Source of the DNA: Methanosarcinaceae archaeon
Lineage (GTDB): Archaea; Halobacteriota; Methanosarcinia; Methanosarcinales; Methanosarcinaceae
Reading direction: 5' to 3'
Length of the DNA stretch: 33,268 nucleotides
Assembly (NCBI GenBank): GCA_016932675.1
Contig: JAFGCK010000126.1
Span: forward strand, 1-33,268
Shown here: positions 8,923-16,028 of the stretch, one piece after another
Layout: each line of letters opens with the position of its first letter
Numbering within the stretch: position 1 is the stretch's first letter
Notes under the pieces: model-generated
Seen by the model: the letters and a program-made list of their open reading frames with translations, nothing else
Told to the model about the DNA's origin: nothing
The model's database searches: none
Made by a program: the position numbers and the translations under genes

Positions 8923-8962
8923 GAGGAGGAGCTGTCAATAACATAATGGCGGTTTTCTGCTC

Positions 8963-9040
8963 ATGCCGGATCAGGATCATTGGAAGTCACTTTCAGAGAT
9001 CTTGCCTGAACAACAGGAACACGTAATGATGGCTGCATGA
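8963..9040 (+). other. 25-codon mini-ORF between cheC2 and cheD
   Basis: The 160-bp gap between cheC2 and cheD is unusually long for this operon. It contains a 25-codon frame whose translation (MPDQDHWKSLSEILPEQQ...) looks protein-like. A strong GAGGAGGAG site sits at 8922-8930 but is too far from this ATG to serve it directly. It may be a short peptide gene or a decayed N-terminal piece of cheD. Weak call. Confidence 0.2.
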
Positions 9041-9081
9041 AGGATCCTTGACAGAACAGACACGACACATACCTGAACAAT

Positions 9082-9555
9082 ATGATAATAGTCGGAATGG
9101 CAGACAGCGCAGTAGCAAAAAAACCAGCAAAGATCACCACCCTGGGCCTTGGCTCATGTGTGGGCATCGCCCTGTACGACAAAAGGAGCTGTGTGGGTGG
9201 CATGGTCCACGTTATGCTTCCCAGTATTGAGAACGCAAGGTCCAGGGACAATATCGCCAAATTTGCCGATACCGGGATACCCGATCTCCTGAAACGCATG
9301 CTTGCCGAAGGTGCAAACCAAAGCGGGATCAAAGCCAAGATAGCAGGTGGAGCAAGGATGTTCTCTTTCAGTTCGAATGCACAGCTGAACATAGGTGAGC
9401 GCAATGTAGCTGCAACAAAGGAGGTCCTGAGACAGTTAAGGATACCTGTCATCGCCGAGGACACCGGTGAGAACCACGGCCGTACGATTATACTTGACAC
9501 GGAAGATGGCAGATTGACTGTGAAAAGTGCACTCAAGGGTGAAAAAATATATTAA
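9082..9555 (+). CDS. cheD: Chemoreceptor glutamine deamidase CheD
   Basis: CheD deamidates receptor glutamines and stimulates CheC phosphatase activity. The catalytic Cys26 sits in LGLGSCVGIALYD and His43 in GMVHVMLP, the two diagnostic motifs. Later conserved parts (KIAGGARMF, IGERNVAATKEVL, GENHGRTI) are also present. At 157 aa it is full length. The start is the first ATG after an in-frame TGA at 9049 and lacks a clear Shine-Dalgarno site. It is the last canonical che gene before an AT-rich gap with possible promoter sequence. Confidence 0.94.
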   Translation: MIIVGMADSAVAKKPAKITTLGLGSCVGIALYDKRSCVGGMVHVMLPSIENARSRDNIAKFADTGIPDLLKRMLAEGANQSGIKAKIAGGARMFSFSSNAQLNIGERNVAATKEVLRQLRIPVIAEDTGENHGRTIILDTEDGRLTVKSALKGEKIY

Positions 9556-9613
9556 ATTAAATATTAATATTAACTAAAACAAATAATGCATAAAAGTACA
9601 AGGTGGCAGCAAG

Positions 9614-10810
9614 ATGTTAACTTCGGACACTACACTGATCTACATTTACATACTTTTCATTTCGGTTTCGCTTTCCACCGGAGTGGCAGCTATATACTTC
9701 TGGGTAAGGGTCCATCTTGAGACCCAGAAAGGATCTGTCGCATGGCTGCTACTGGCACTTACTGCCGTATTCCTTATTGCCGCATCCATCTTCTCCTCAC
9801 TGGCTGTCAGCAACTCAGACCCCCTCATCACAGAGACCATCCTTATCTTCCTGGGATTCTGGGGTGCAGTCTACACTACTGTCTTTGCTGCAGCAGGTTT
9901 TATTATGTTCAATGCATTCAGGACGATCCCCCGGGAAAAACTCGGAGATTTCCTTCTGGAAGGCATGATATTCCAGAAAGGGCAGGTCTTAAAGTCGGCC
10001 TGCGGAAAGAACTGCTCGGTCTGTGAGAAATACTCATCTGAAGAATGCGAAGGATGCATAGCCAGTAACAAGAACGGGAAACACCATTGCCCGATCTATG
10101 AATGTGTCGTTGAGAAAGGTATGACATCCTGCATTGACTGTGACAGCTACGGCGACTGTAACACCTACAACTATGAGATCGTTCAGTGTCCATTGAACAA
10201 CGAAGCAGCTACACTTCCTGAATTCGAGCAGACGGCCAGCATGTTCAGGCGGTCAACACTACTGGAATATACACCTCATGCAAGATACGAGGATGCTGTC
10301 ATTGAGATATGCCTGAGGCTGTACGGGGAAATGGTGAATACGGTCCTGGTCTCCACCCAGCCACGCACATCCCTCTACAGGGAAAAGCTGGGGGATCTGA
10401 TAGACATAGGAGCCATGAAATTCATAGAGATATCCGGCACAGCAAAAACCGTCAGTGAAGAAAACGGCATCATCAAACTACCTGTAAAAGAACTTGATAA
10501 GTTCTTCGACCTAACATCCAAATTGCCAACCGGCTGTGCCGTTATATTTGAGCCGCTGACCCAGCTGATAGTCACCGAAGGGGAGACAAAGACATACGGG
10601 TTTGTGTCCACAATGGCGGAAAGGTTCAACTCCGAACTGATACTGATTGGGCTCATGAATACTACGGCCCATGCAGAAAGCACCATCTCAAAGTTCGAAG
10701 GGCTTTTCCTGAACCTTGCAGAACTGGCCAGCACCAGGATACGCATCGTTAAGGGCGGGAAAGAGGAGTATATCCGTTTCTTCGTAGGCGAGAAGTTCTA
10801 TATGGAATAA
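9614..10810 (+). CDS. Membrane protein with DUF3795-like Cys-rich and DUF835 domains
   Basis: Three parts are visible in 398 residues. Residues about 8-100 form three hydrophobic segments. Residues 130-192 form a Cys-rich module with 11 cysteines (130, 134, 137, 145, 148, 159, 164, 173, 176, 182, 192), whose C-G-x-x-C-x-x-C start and spacing resemble DUF3795, probably a metal-binding domain. Residues about 235-395 match DUF835, an archaeal domain often found in signalling proteins, starting near EYTPHARYEDAVIEI. AGGTGG lies about 8 nt before the ATG and an AT-rich stretch (9555-9585) may be an internal promoter. Its place between cheD and cheC3 suggests a membrane sensor or adaptor feeding the Che system. 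Domain calls are fairly firm; the role is inferred. Confidence 0.75.
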   Translation: MLTSDTTLIYIYILFISVSLSTGVAAIYFWVRVHLETQKGSVAWLLLALTAVFLIAASIFSSLAVSNSDPLITETILIFLGFWGAVYTTVFAAAGFIMFNAFRTIPREKLGDFLLEGMIFQKGQVLKSACGKNCSVCEKYSSEECEGCIASNKNGKHHCPIYECVVEKGMTSCIDCDSYGDCNTYNYEIVQCPLNNEAATLPEFEQTASMFRRSTLLEYTPHARYEDAVIEICLRLYGEMVNTVLVSTQPRTSLYREKLGDLIDIGAMKFIEISGTAKTVSEENGIIKLPVKELDKFFDLTSKLPTGCAVIFEPLTQLIVTEGETKTYGFVSTMAERFNSELILIGLMNTTAHAESTISKFEGLFLNLAELASTRIRIVKGGKEEYIRFFVGEKFYME

Positions 10811-10864
10811 AAAAGGGAAACGTGTAAAGCATAGACCAGGAAAAATTTTAACAGGATAGAAAAT

Positions 10865-11488
10865 ATGGACGATCTTAATAGTCTGGAGATAGATGCCCTG
10901 AAAGAGATAGGGAGCATCGGGATGGGAAATGCCACCACAGCACTCTCTACAATGATCAGGAGGGATGTCCGGCTTAACCTTTCGGATGCCAGGATGTTCG
11001 ATCTGCACAGTATTACCAGCTCTGTTCCGGATTCCATCATAATGACAGGTATCATTGTGAATATAAGTGCTGAGATCAGAGGCACGGCCTTACTTTTGTT
11101 CGAATTCAACAACTCTGTCCTCCTGAGCAACCTGATGCTTGATGGCAGTGGCATCACAGGTGATCCGACCATCAACGAATCTGCACTTTCCGAACTTGGC
11201 AACATCTTTGCCGGGTCTTACATGAATGCTATGTCTTCCTTCCTTAATCTCAGGATCTGCCTGTCTCCGCCGGCGGTCACCACAGGACCTATACAACGGA
11301 TATTTGAGATGGCACTCGCACGGATCGCTGCCAGTGCTGAAGGGTTACTGAACATTGAAACCATGTTCATGGTACACAATGCAGGGGACTCTACAGGACT
11401 GAACACTGTATACGGGGATATGTTCCTGTTACTGGAGCCTGCTTCAACTGAAAAGCTTCGTGCCTCGATCAGGGAAATGCTGGCCTGA
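10865..11488 (+). CDS. cheC: CheC-family CheY-P phosphatase, paralogue 3
   Basis: A third CheC-like protein of 207 residues. Here the N-terminal half-site is altered (Glu14 with Ser17: KEIGSIGMGNATTAL), while the C-terminal one is canonical (Glu110, Asn113: SELGNIFAGSYMNAMSSFL). This is the opposite of paralogues 1 and 2. The ribosome site AGGATAGA precedes the ATG. It follows the DUF835 protein by 54 bp and ends the chemotaxis group. Confidence 0.9.
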   Translation: MDDLNSLEIDALKEIGSIGMGNATTALSTMIRRDVRLNLSDARMFDLHSITSSVPDSIIMTGIIVNISAEIRGTALLLFEFNNSVLLSNLMLDGSGITGDPTINESALSELGNIFAGSYMNAMSSFLNLRICLSPPAVTTGPIQRIFEMALARIAASAEGLLNIETMFMVHNAGDSTGLNTVYGDMFLLLEPASTEKLRASIREMLA

Positions 11489-11500
11489 TAGATCACAGAG

Positions 11501-11511
11501 ATATATTTTAT
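11501..11511 (+). promoter_or_regulatory. TATA element for the gene at 11529
   Basis: ATATATTTTAT is centred about 23 nt before the ATG at 11529, with no ribosome site between. The spacing fits a leaderless transcript separate from the che operon. Confidence 0.45.
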
Positions 11512-11528
11512 AGAACGGTTGACCTGAT

Positions 11529-12053
11529 ATGAAAAATATATGGATACAGCATCTTGAGAAACATGATTCAGAAGAAAATTTGCAGGATCCTTCATTTGTG
11601 GAGATGTTGCATTCTCTGGTCAGAATGGAGAATGAAGATGATGTGAGAACAGTAGTATCAAAATCAGCTGCCTGTAAGAATACTCAATATGGCCTGAAGG
11701 ACGGGCGGGAATACCCTGAATTCAATGCTCCGTTGAAGGAGGACACAATAAAAGGGAAAGAAGATGCCTCTGATGACTGTAAAGTCATGGGAGCTGGTAC
11801 GGAGATATGCATGTGGACAGCAAAGAGCCAGCAGGGATATGAGATGGGAATGGATTCCTATGATGACGATCATGTCCGATTAGTACGATCACAGAACGGG
11901 AAACTTGTGCTGATGTACAATGTTGCCGGAGAGGACAACTTTGAGATTGGGGTCAACTCCACAGAGGAAGCTGACAGGCTGATCTTAGAGGACAACATGA
12001 CAACATTGGAGTTATATCCGGATAATCCCGAACTGCAGTGGTCTAAAAAATAA
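11529..12053 (+). CDS. Hypothetical protein, 174 aa
   Basis: I do not recognise the family. The protein is acidic and soluble. The N-terminal 80 residues are charged and probably partly disordered; the C-terminal half (about 95-174) alternates hydrophobic and acidic residues and looks like a small beta-rich domain (GKLVLMYNVAGEDNFEIGV). There is no membrane segment, and its few cysteines do not form a motif. It has its own TATA element and probably no leader. It lies between the chemotaxis operon and a pair of paralogous unknown genes but need not belong to either. Confidence 0.6.
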   Translation: MKNIWIQHLEKHDSEENLQDPSFVEMLHSLVRMENEDDVRTVVSKSAACKNTQYGLKDGREYPEFNAPLKEDTIKGKEDASDDCKVMGAGTEICMWTAKSQQGYEMGMDSYDDDHVRLVRSQNGKLVLMYNVAGEDNFEIGVNSTEEADRLILEDNMTTLELYPDNPELQWSKK

Positions 12054-12069
12054 AATGATTTTAATATAA

Positions 12070-12087
12070 ACTATTGAATTCAATAGT
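12070..12087. repeat. Perfect 18-bp palindrome upstream of the paralogue pair
   Basis: ACTATTGAATTCAATAGT is perfectly self-complementary. It lies 17 nt after the stop of the gene ending at 12053 and just before the AT-rich TATA candidate (about 12108-12125) of the gene at 12173. It could be a regulator binding site for the downstream pair; it has no T-tract, so a terminator is less likely. Confidence 0.5.
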
Positions 12088-12172
12088 AAAGAATAAAAGC
12101 TATTAGTGTAATTAATATATAAATAAAGTGCTTGAACACGAAGGCGCAGATGAATAAAGGAGACCCATAACA

Positions 12173-12799
12173 ATGATGGACATTGCAATATATTCACTTG
12201 TTGACGACATGGTCAGCAAAGCAGGAACGGAGGGCGTTGTAGAATACTGGCTCCGTGTAGGTGAAAGCTATGCGGAGAGGATGGGAAAGGAAGCTTATGT
12301 CGGCTGGCCCGCCTTTAACGTAGCAATGAAAGAAGGCAGAACCTCACTTACCGTTGAAGGTGAAGTGAACGTGTTGACGGACCTTGCAATAATCGACAGG
12401 GACGGGGATGTGATAGGATATGTCTACGCGCTTAAAACATGTCCAATGGCTCCGACCATGAGAAGGTACATCTCCAGGATAGGCCCGATCCCGGACTCAG
12501 ACACAGATGTTGCAGACAGTTATAACAATCGCATCAGAGATTCCGCTGTTTCCAATTACTGCATCACGCATCAGAAGTTCAGGGAAGTTGCGGCTAACAA
12601 TATCACGGTTGCAAAACAGGCTCTGGAGTGCCTTCAGCTCGCGAACAAGGGGATGACAGGCGATGTAAAGATGGTGCCTGAGAACCTTGCAAGAATAAAC
12701 GTTGATGAGCGACACATCAAAAGCATACTCCGTAGTGCATCCTGTGTCTTTGCTCTTATCGTGAAGGGTAAGAGCGCGGGCGAGGAGATTATCGAATGA
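12173..12799 (+). CDS. Unknown protein, first of a paralogous pair
   Basis: A 208-residue soluble protein that I cannot place in a named family. It is clearly paralogous to the next gene. Shared features are a Cys-Pro motif followed by R-x-Y-I-x-R-I-G (Cys90), a second Cys 40 residues on within C-x-x-H-Q-x-x-R (Cys130, His133), then V-A-x-x-I-T-V and a TGD-x(5)-PE motif near 165. The conserved Cys/His set suggests a metal, cofactor or thiol site. AAAGGAGA at about 12157 precedes two adjacent ATGs. The gene has its own AT-rich promoter region and is probably co-transcribed with the next gene. Confidence 0.75.
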   Translation: MMDIAIYSLVDDMVSKAGTEGVVEYWLRVGESYAERMGKEAYVGWPAFNVAMKEGRTSLTVEGEVNVLTDLAIIDRDGDVIGYVYALKTCPMAPTMRRYISRIGPIPDSDTDVADSYNNRIRDSAVSNYCITHQKFREVAANNITVAKQALECLQLANKGMTGDVKMVPENLARINVDERHIKSILRSASCVFALIVKGKSAGEEIIE

Positions 12800-12809
12800 T
12801 GGTGATAAT

Positions 12810-13415
12810 ATGGCAGAGAACATAGAATCAAATCCCTTTGTTGACGTTTCTGTATACCTCTTCTTTGAGGATATTTCTGATAAGCAGGGAGTAGAAGGTT
12901 TCACCAATTACATGGTCGGGCAGGCGCAATCCCTTGCAAAATCCGTGCCTGAAGAGGAATATGAGACTTGGGACGACTTTGCAAGTGCGGTGGTCAGCGG
13001 TGAATCCGTATTCTCATCCTTTGAGAGTATCGAGCAGATCAGTAAATGCGGATTCGTAACCAAAGTCTGTCCATTCTCAAAGGCTATCAGGGAATATATA
13101 AAGCGCATAGGCAATTTCAATCCCGTGCACATGGAAGCCACAGACCACTTCAATCATACGATACAGCCTTCAGCTGCCCATAGTGCATGTATGATGCACC
13201 AGACCTACAGGAAAGAGGTTGCAAAAAGGATAACCGTCGGTGGGAAACCGCTCCAGTATGCACAGATAGGTGCAAAGGCATATACAGGCGATATCGCCCT
13301 TCCACCTGAATCATGGAAGAAAGTACTTCTGGAAAAGGCTGGCATCTCAGAGACACAGGGATACATGGAAATGCGTGAGAACAGTTGCCTGTATCTTCTT
13401 TATGTTGAAGACTGA
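12810..13415 (+). CDS. Unknown protein, second of a paralogous pair
   Basis: A 201-residue paralogue of the preceding protein, with the same core motifs: Cys87-Pro followed by R-E-Y-I-K-R-I-G, Cys127 and His130 in C-x-x-H-Q-x-x-R, then V-A-K-R-I-T-V and TGD with a nearby PE. The equal 40-residue spacing between the two cysteines in both proteins argues that they form one site. The N-terminal regions differ more. It starts 11 bp after its neighbour. The two products may form a heterodimer, or may be alternatives with different ligands. No function is proposed. Confidence 0.75.
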   Translation: MAENIESNPFVDVSVYLFFEDISDKQGVEGFTNYMVGQAQSLAKSVPEEEYETWDDFASAVVSGESVFSSFESIEQISKCGFVTKVCPFSKAIREYIKRIGNFNPVHMEATDHFNHTIQPSAAHSACMMHQTYRKEVAKRITVGGKPLQYAQIGAKAYTGDIALPPESWKKVLLEKAGISETQGYMEMRENSCLYLLYVED

Positions 13416-13459
13416 ATAAATGATCCGATGCCGGAAGATAGCCCTGGGTAAGAATTATA

Positions 13460-14773
13460 ATGTCCGGGGCATATTTTCTGATAATGGACCCGCTCATAAT
13501 ATTTACTCTTACACTTATTTTAATTCTGATCCTCACTGCACGGATAAGACTGCATCCGTTTCTGAGCCTGGTGACAGGTTCTGTCTTTGCCGGGATCCTT
13601 GCAGGTGAACCGGAAGGAACACTGGAAGCCATATCCCTGGGGATGGGACGCGTCTTTGGACAATTCGCCATAGTAATAACCGCAGGCAGCATAATAGGTC
13701 TTATACTGCACAGGACCGGGGGCACTACACTGATAGCTGATGACATCATCCGGATCTCGGGAAAACCCCTGCTGGCACTCAATCTTCTCGGATTTATATT
13801 TGCGGTGCCATTGATGTGCTGCATTCTCGCATATGTCATCTTCATTCCGGTCTCCAGAGAGCTGAGCAAACGTCTTGGAATATCGGGAACCATCAGTGCA
13901 ACCACCCTGGGACTTGGGACCCTGGCATCCTTTAACCTGGTCTATCCGTCACCTGTTGTTCACCCTGCCATGGTAGAGCTGGGCGTCCTGAGACCAGAAG
14001 TGATCATTACAGGACTTATCATTGCAATTGCAGTCTCACTGACAGGATATACCTATGCGCTCAGATTCTGTGATCCCGGCAAAAAGAACAGCTATTCAGC
14101 CGAAGGTCCGGACCTTGCCAGAGAGGAAAAGGAAATGGTCTTACCCGGAAGATTTGCCTCATACACTCCCCTGATGGTCCCGATAATGCTCATTGTCCTG
14201 GATGTATTCACTGCGGTCCCATTATTTGATCTTACAGGTGACCCGGACATGGCACTTCTTATTGGGGTGATACTTGCAATACTGCTTGCCGTCAGGACAT
14301 TTGATTTTTCAGAAGTAAGAGGATGGATCGAAAAGGGAATACGAAGAAGTGGCATAGTACTGCTCGATATGTGCGGAGGGGGAGCACTTGGTGCAACTCT
14401 GGCCCTGACCGGAGCAGGAGAAGCGCTCGGAAACTTTCTAATTGAGACCAGCCTGCCACCACTACTCATCCCATTCCTGGTTGCAGCAGCTATCCAGACC
14501 GTACAGGGTTCAAGAGTTGTAACAATGCTTGTCACGCCTGCACTGATCATACCTGTCTTACCGGAACTTGCGTTGCCAGCGGAGATCGTACTATTTTCAA
14601 TGGCCTCCGGGACATTGCTTATATCGCATTTCAATGACCCCTTTTTCTGGATATTTGGCGATCTTGCGGAAATGGATACTCCGCAAGTGTTGAAAACATA
14701 CACCATAGGAGGAGCGATCATGGGGATCTGCAGTTTACTTCTAACCGGGATAATCTATCTTGTCCTTTACTGA
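13460..14773 (+). CDS. GntP-family proton/anion symporter
   Basis: A 437-residue, very hydrophobic protein with about 12 membrane segments. It resembles the GntP (gluconate permease) family: an N-terminal P-F-L-S-L-V-T-G-S segment, the F-G-x-x-V-I-T-A-G-S-I-I-G-L region and a late segment around A-A-I-Q-T-V-Q-G-S-R-V-V-T-M. Characterised GntP members carry sugar acids or related organic anions with protons; the substrate here cannot be read from sequence. A second ATG at 13484 is an alternative start. No sugar-acid catabolic gene is nearby, so the physiological role is open. Confidence 0.8.
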   Translation: MSGAYFLIMDPLIIFTLTLILILILTARIRLHPFLSLVTGSVFAGILAGEPEGTLEAISLGMGRVFGQFAIVITAGSIIGLILHRTGGTTLIADDIIRISGKPLLALNLLGFIFAVPLMCCILAYVIFIPVSRELSKRLGISGTISATTLGLGTLASFNLVYPSPVVHPAMVELGVLRPEVIITGLIIAIAVSLTGYTYALRFCDPGKKNSYSAEGPDLAREEKEMVLPGRFASYTPLMVPIMLIVLDVFTAVPLFDLTGDPDMALLIGVILAILLAVRTFDFSEVRGWIEKGIRRSGIVLLDMCGGGALGATLALTGAGEALGNFLIETSLPPLLIPFLVAAAIQTVQGSRVVTMLVTPALIIPVLPELALPAEIVLFSMASGTLLISHFNDPFFWIFGDLAEMDTPQVLKTYTIGGAIMGICSLLLTGIIYLVLY

Positions 14774-14921
14774 TGAGGACAGGGACAAATATGGATGCTG
14801 CTAAGTATTTAACTGCAAGGAAGTATTATTATATACAGTTTTTATAAAGGTACCTATTTATTCATTAAGCTGCATAATACATATCGGGGAAAACTTTTCC
14901 ATATAAGGGAGGAGAGAATAA

Positions 14922-15104
14922 TTGAAGACAAGGGCCGCTGTTGTCCAGCAAGCATTAAAAGGCATAGATTACCCCAAACAGAAACAGGAAGTGATCGACT
15001 ATGCAAAAAAGCATTATGCGCCGCAGGACATCATCTCGGAACTGCAGAAGATCCCTGACAGGAAGTACGAAACAGCATCGGATCTCAGTAAGGAGTTCCC
15101 GTAA
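14922..15104 (+). CDS. DUF2795 small protein, copy 1
   Basis: A 60-residue helical protein of the DUF2795 type, with the pattern A-L-K-G-I-D-Y-P ... A-x-x-x-x-A-P-x-x-I-I-x-x-L-x-x-I-P-D-x-x-Y. The family is small and its function is not established. It starts at TTG, but a strong AGGGAGGAG ribosome site (14906-14914) sits 7 nt upstream, which decides the start. TATA-like sequences lie at about 14824-14850. The next gene is a same-length paralogue, so this is a recent tandem duplication. Confidence 0.75.
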   Translation: MKTRAAVVQQALKGIDYPKQKQEVIDYAKKHYAPQDIISELQKIPDRKYETASDLSKEFP

Positions 15105-15324
15105 ACTGAAGCCATTGGAAGGCGGGGATCATCCATAAAAGGATCTCTGGGAATTAAGAAGATCAGGGCCTTGCGCAAGACCACCGGCTTTAATGAAAAA
15201 GAACATGTATTAAGCTGAAATTCTGATTGAGAAATTTCATTTCCAGTTGTGGGCATTCAAGTACTTATTTGTACTAATGTGCGCTATAAATATGTGTGGT
15301 TTCTTAAAAGGAGGGAGTGAAAAT

Positions 15325-15507
15325 ATGCGAAGTAGTGCAAATGCTGTTCAGGAAGCCCTGAAAGGCATGGATTATCCAAAAATGAAAAAAGAAATTCTGA
15401 ACTATGCCAAAAAACACTATGCTTCCGAGAATATAATCTCAGATCTTCTGAATATGCCTGATAAAGAATATAAAAACCCAGCGGATATCAGGCGAGTCTT
15501 AGCTTGA
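15325..15507 (+). CDS. DUF2795 small protein, copy 2
   Basis: A second 60-residue DUF2795 protein that aligns without gaps to copy 1: A-L-K-G-M-D-Y-P-K, then YAKKHYA, I-I-S-D-L and M-P-D-K-E-Y. A longer open frame reaches back to 15247, but the strong AAAGGAGGGAG site (15306-15316) and the match to copy 1 place the start at the ATG at 15325. A TATA candidate (GCTATAAATATG, about 15281) gives it its own promoter. Its TGA stop overlaps a possible TTG start of a 40-residue gene. Confidence 0.75.
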   Translation: MRSSANAVQEALKGMDYPKMKKEILNYAKKHYASENIISDLLNMPDKEYKNPADIRRVLA

Positions 15508-15626
15508 AGCGAAAGATCAGGATCATCCCGGGAGATAGGCTGGTATATGCAAAGCTGGAAGAAAGATTGCTTCACAAGAAGCCGGTAGCTTCAGAAAAAG
15601 TGTTTGTGGACCTGCGTGGTCATTAA
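15504..15626 (+). CDS. Possible 40-aa basic protein overlapping DUF2795 copy 2
   Basis: A 41-codon frame opens at TTG overlapping the previous TGA stop (TTGA), so it could be translated by coupling. The product is basic and protein-like (KRKIRIIPGDRLVYAKLEER...), uses codons typical of neighbouring genes and ends just before the fpo terminator. No Shine-Dalgarno sequence of its own is visible. It has no family I recognise. It may be real or chance; a random frame this long is not rare. Confidence 0.4.
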   Translation: MKRKIRIIPGDRLVYAKLEERLLHKKPVASEKVFVDLRGH

Positions 15627-15641
15627 AAAAAGGATAAAAGA

Positions 15642-15660
15642 GATTGGCTGGATGCCAATC
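15642..15660 (-). terminator. Hairpin terminator of the fpo operon
   Basis: A perfect 7-bp stem (GATTGGC / GCCAATC) with a 5-nt loop lies directly after the fpoO stop. On the minus strand it is followed by a T-rich tract (complement of 15623-15640). It also faces the plus-strand genes ending at 15626, so it may work for both sides. Confidence 0.7.
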
Positions 15661-15664
15661 AATC

Positions 15665-16027
15665 TCAGTGATGTTCGTGTTCGCTTTCTGATCTCTCACT
15701 TTCCCATTGCTTAGATGCCTCTTTTATTGAATCAAGGCATCTTTTGCAGAGATGTACCGTATCCTCGTCCGCGCCTTTGGAGAAGGAGGGCCTGCTTATT
15801 GTCACAGGGTGAAGACGCTCGATCCCGCCACAAAGGTCACATTTGCCGGCAACTCCGCATGAAGAGGATCTTACCTGCTCTTCACGTGCTTTCATAGCAG
15901 CTTTCAGGCAGCCTTCGCAGAGCCCCTGCCACATTCCATGAGGGTAGGAGAGAGCGAACTTTGGCTTGTATACCTGAACCGGGACAACTGTGGGAATAGC
16001 GACTCCGCATAGATCACAATCTGCCAT
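15665..16027 (-). CDS. fpoO: F420H2 dehydrogenase subunit FpoO
   Basis: The last gene of the fpo operon encodes a 120-residue soluble protein specific to the methanogen complex. It has two C-x-x-C pairs in each half: Cys4/7 with Cys37/40, and Cys63/66 with Cys94/97. The halves look like an internal duplication (both begin CDLCG). Such sites could bind zinc or an iron-sulphur cluster; FpoO is usually described as a possible 2Fe-2S protein. The C-terminus is rich in Glu and His. GGAGGT lies 7 nt before the ATG. Its role may be an alternative electron input or assembly. Confidence 0.9.
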   Translation of the reverse strand: MADCDLCGVAIPTVVPVQVYKPKFALSYPHGMWQGLCEGCLKAAMKAREEQVRSSSCGVAGKCDLCGGIERLHPVTISRPSFSKGADEDTVHLCKRCLDSIKEASKQWESERSESEHEHH

Positions 16028-16028
16028 C

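Noticed and set aside
13150-13905. 251-codon minus-strand frame across the second paralogue and GntP genes
   Set aside because: Overlaps two supported genes on the other strand and has no ribosome site or recognisable motif.
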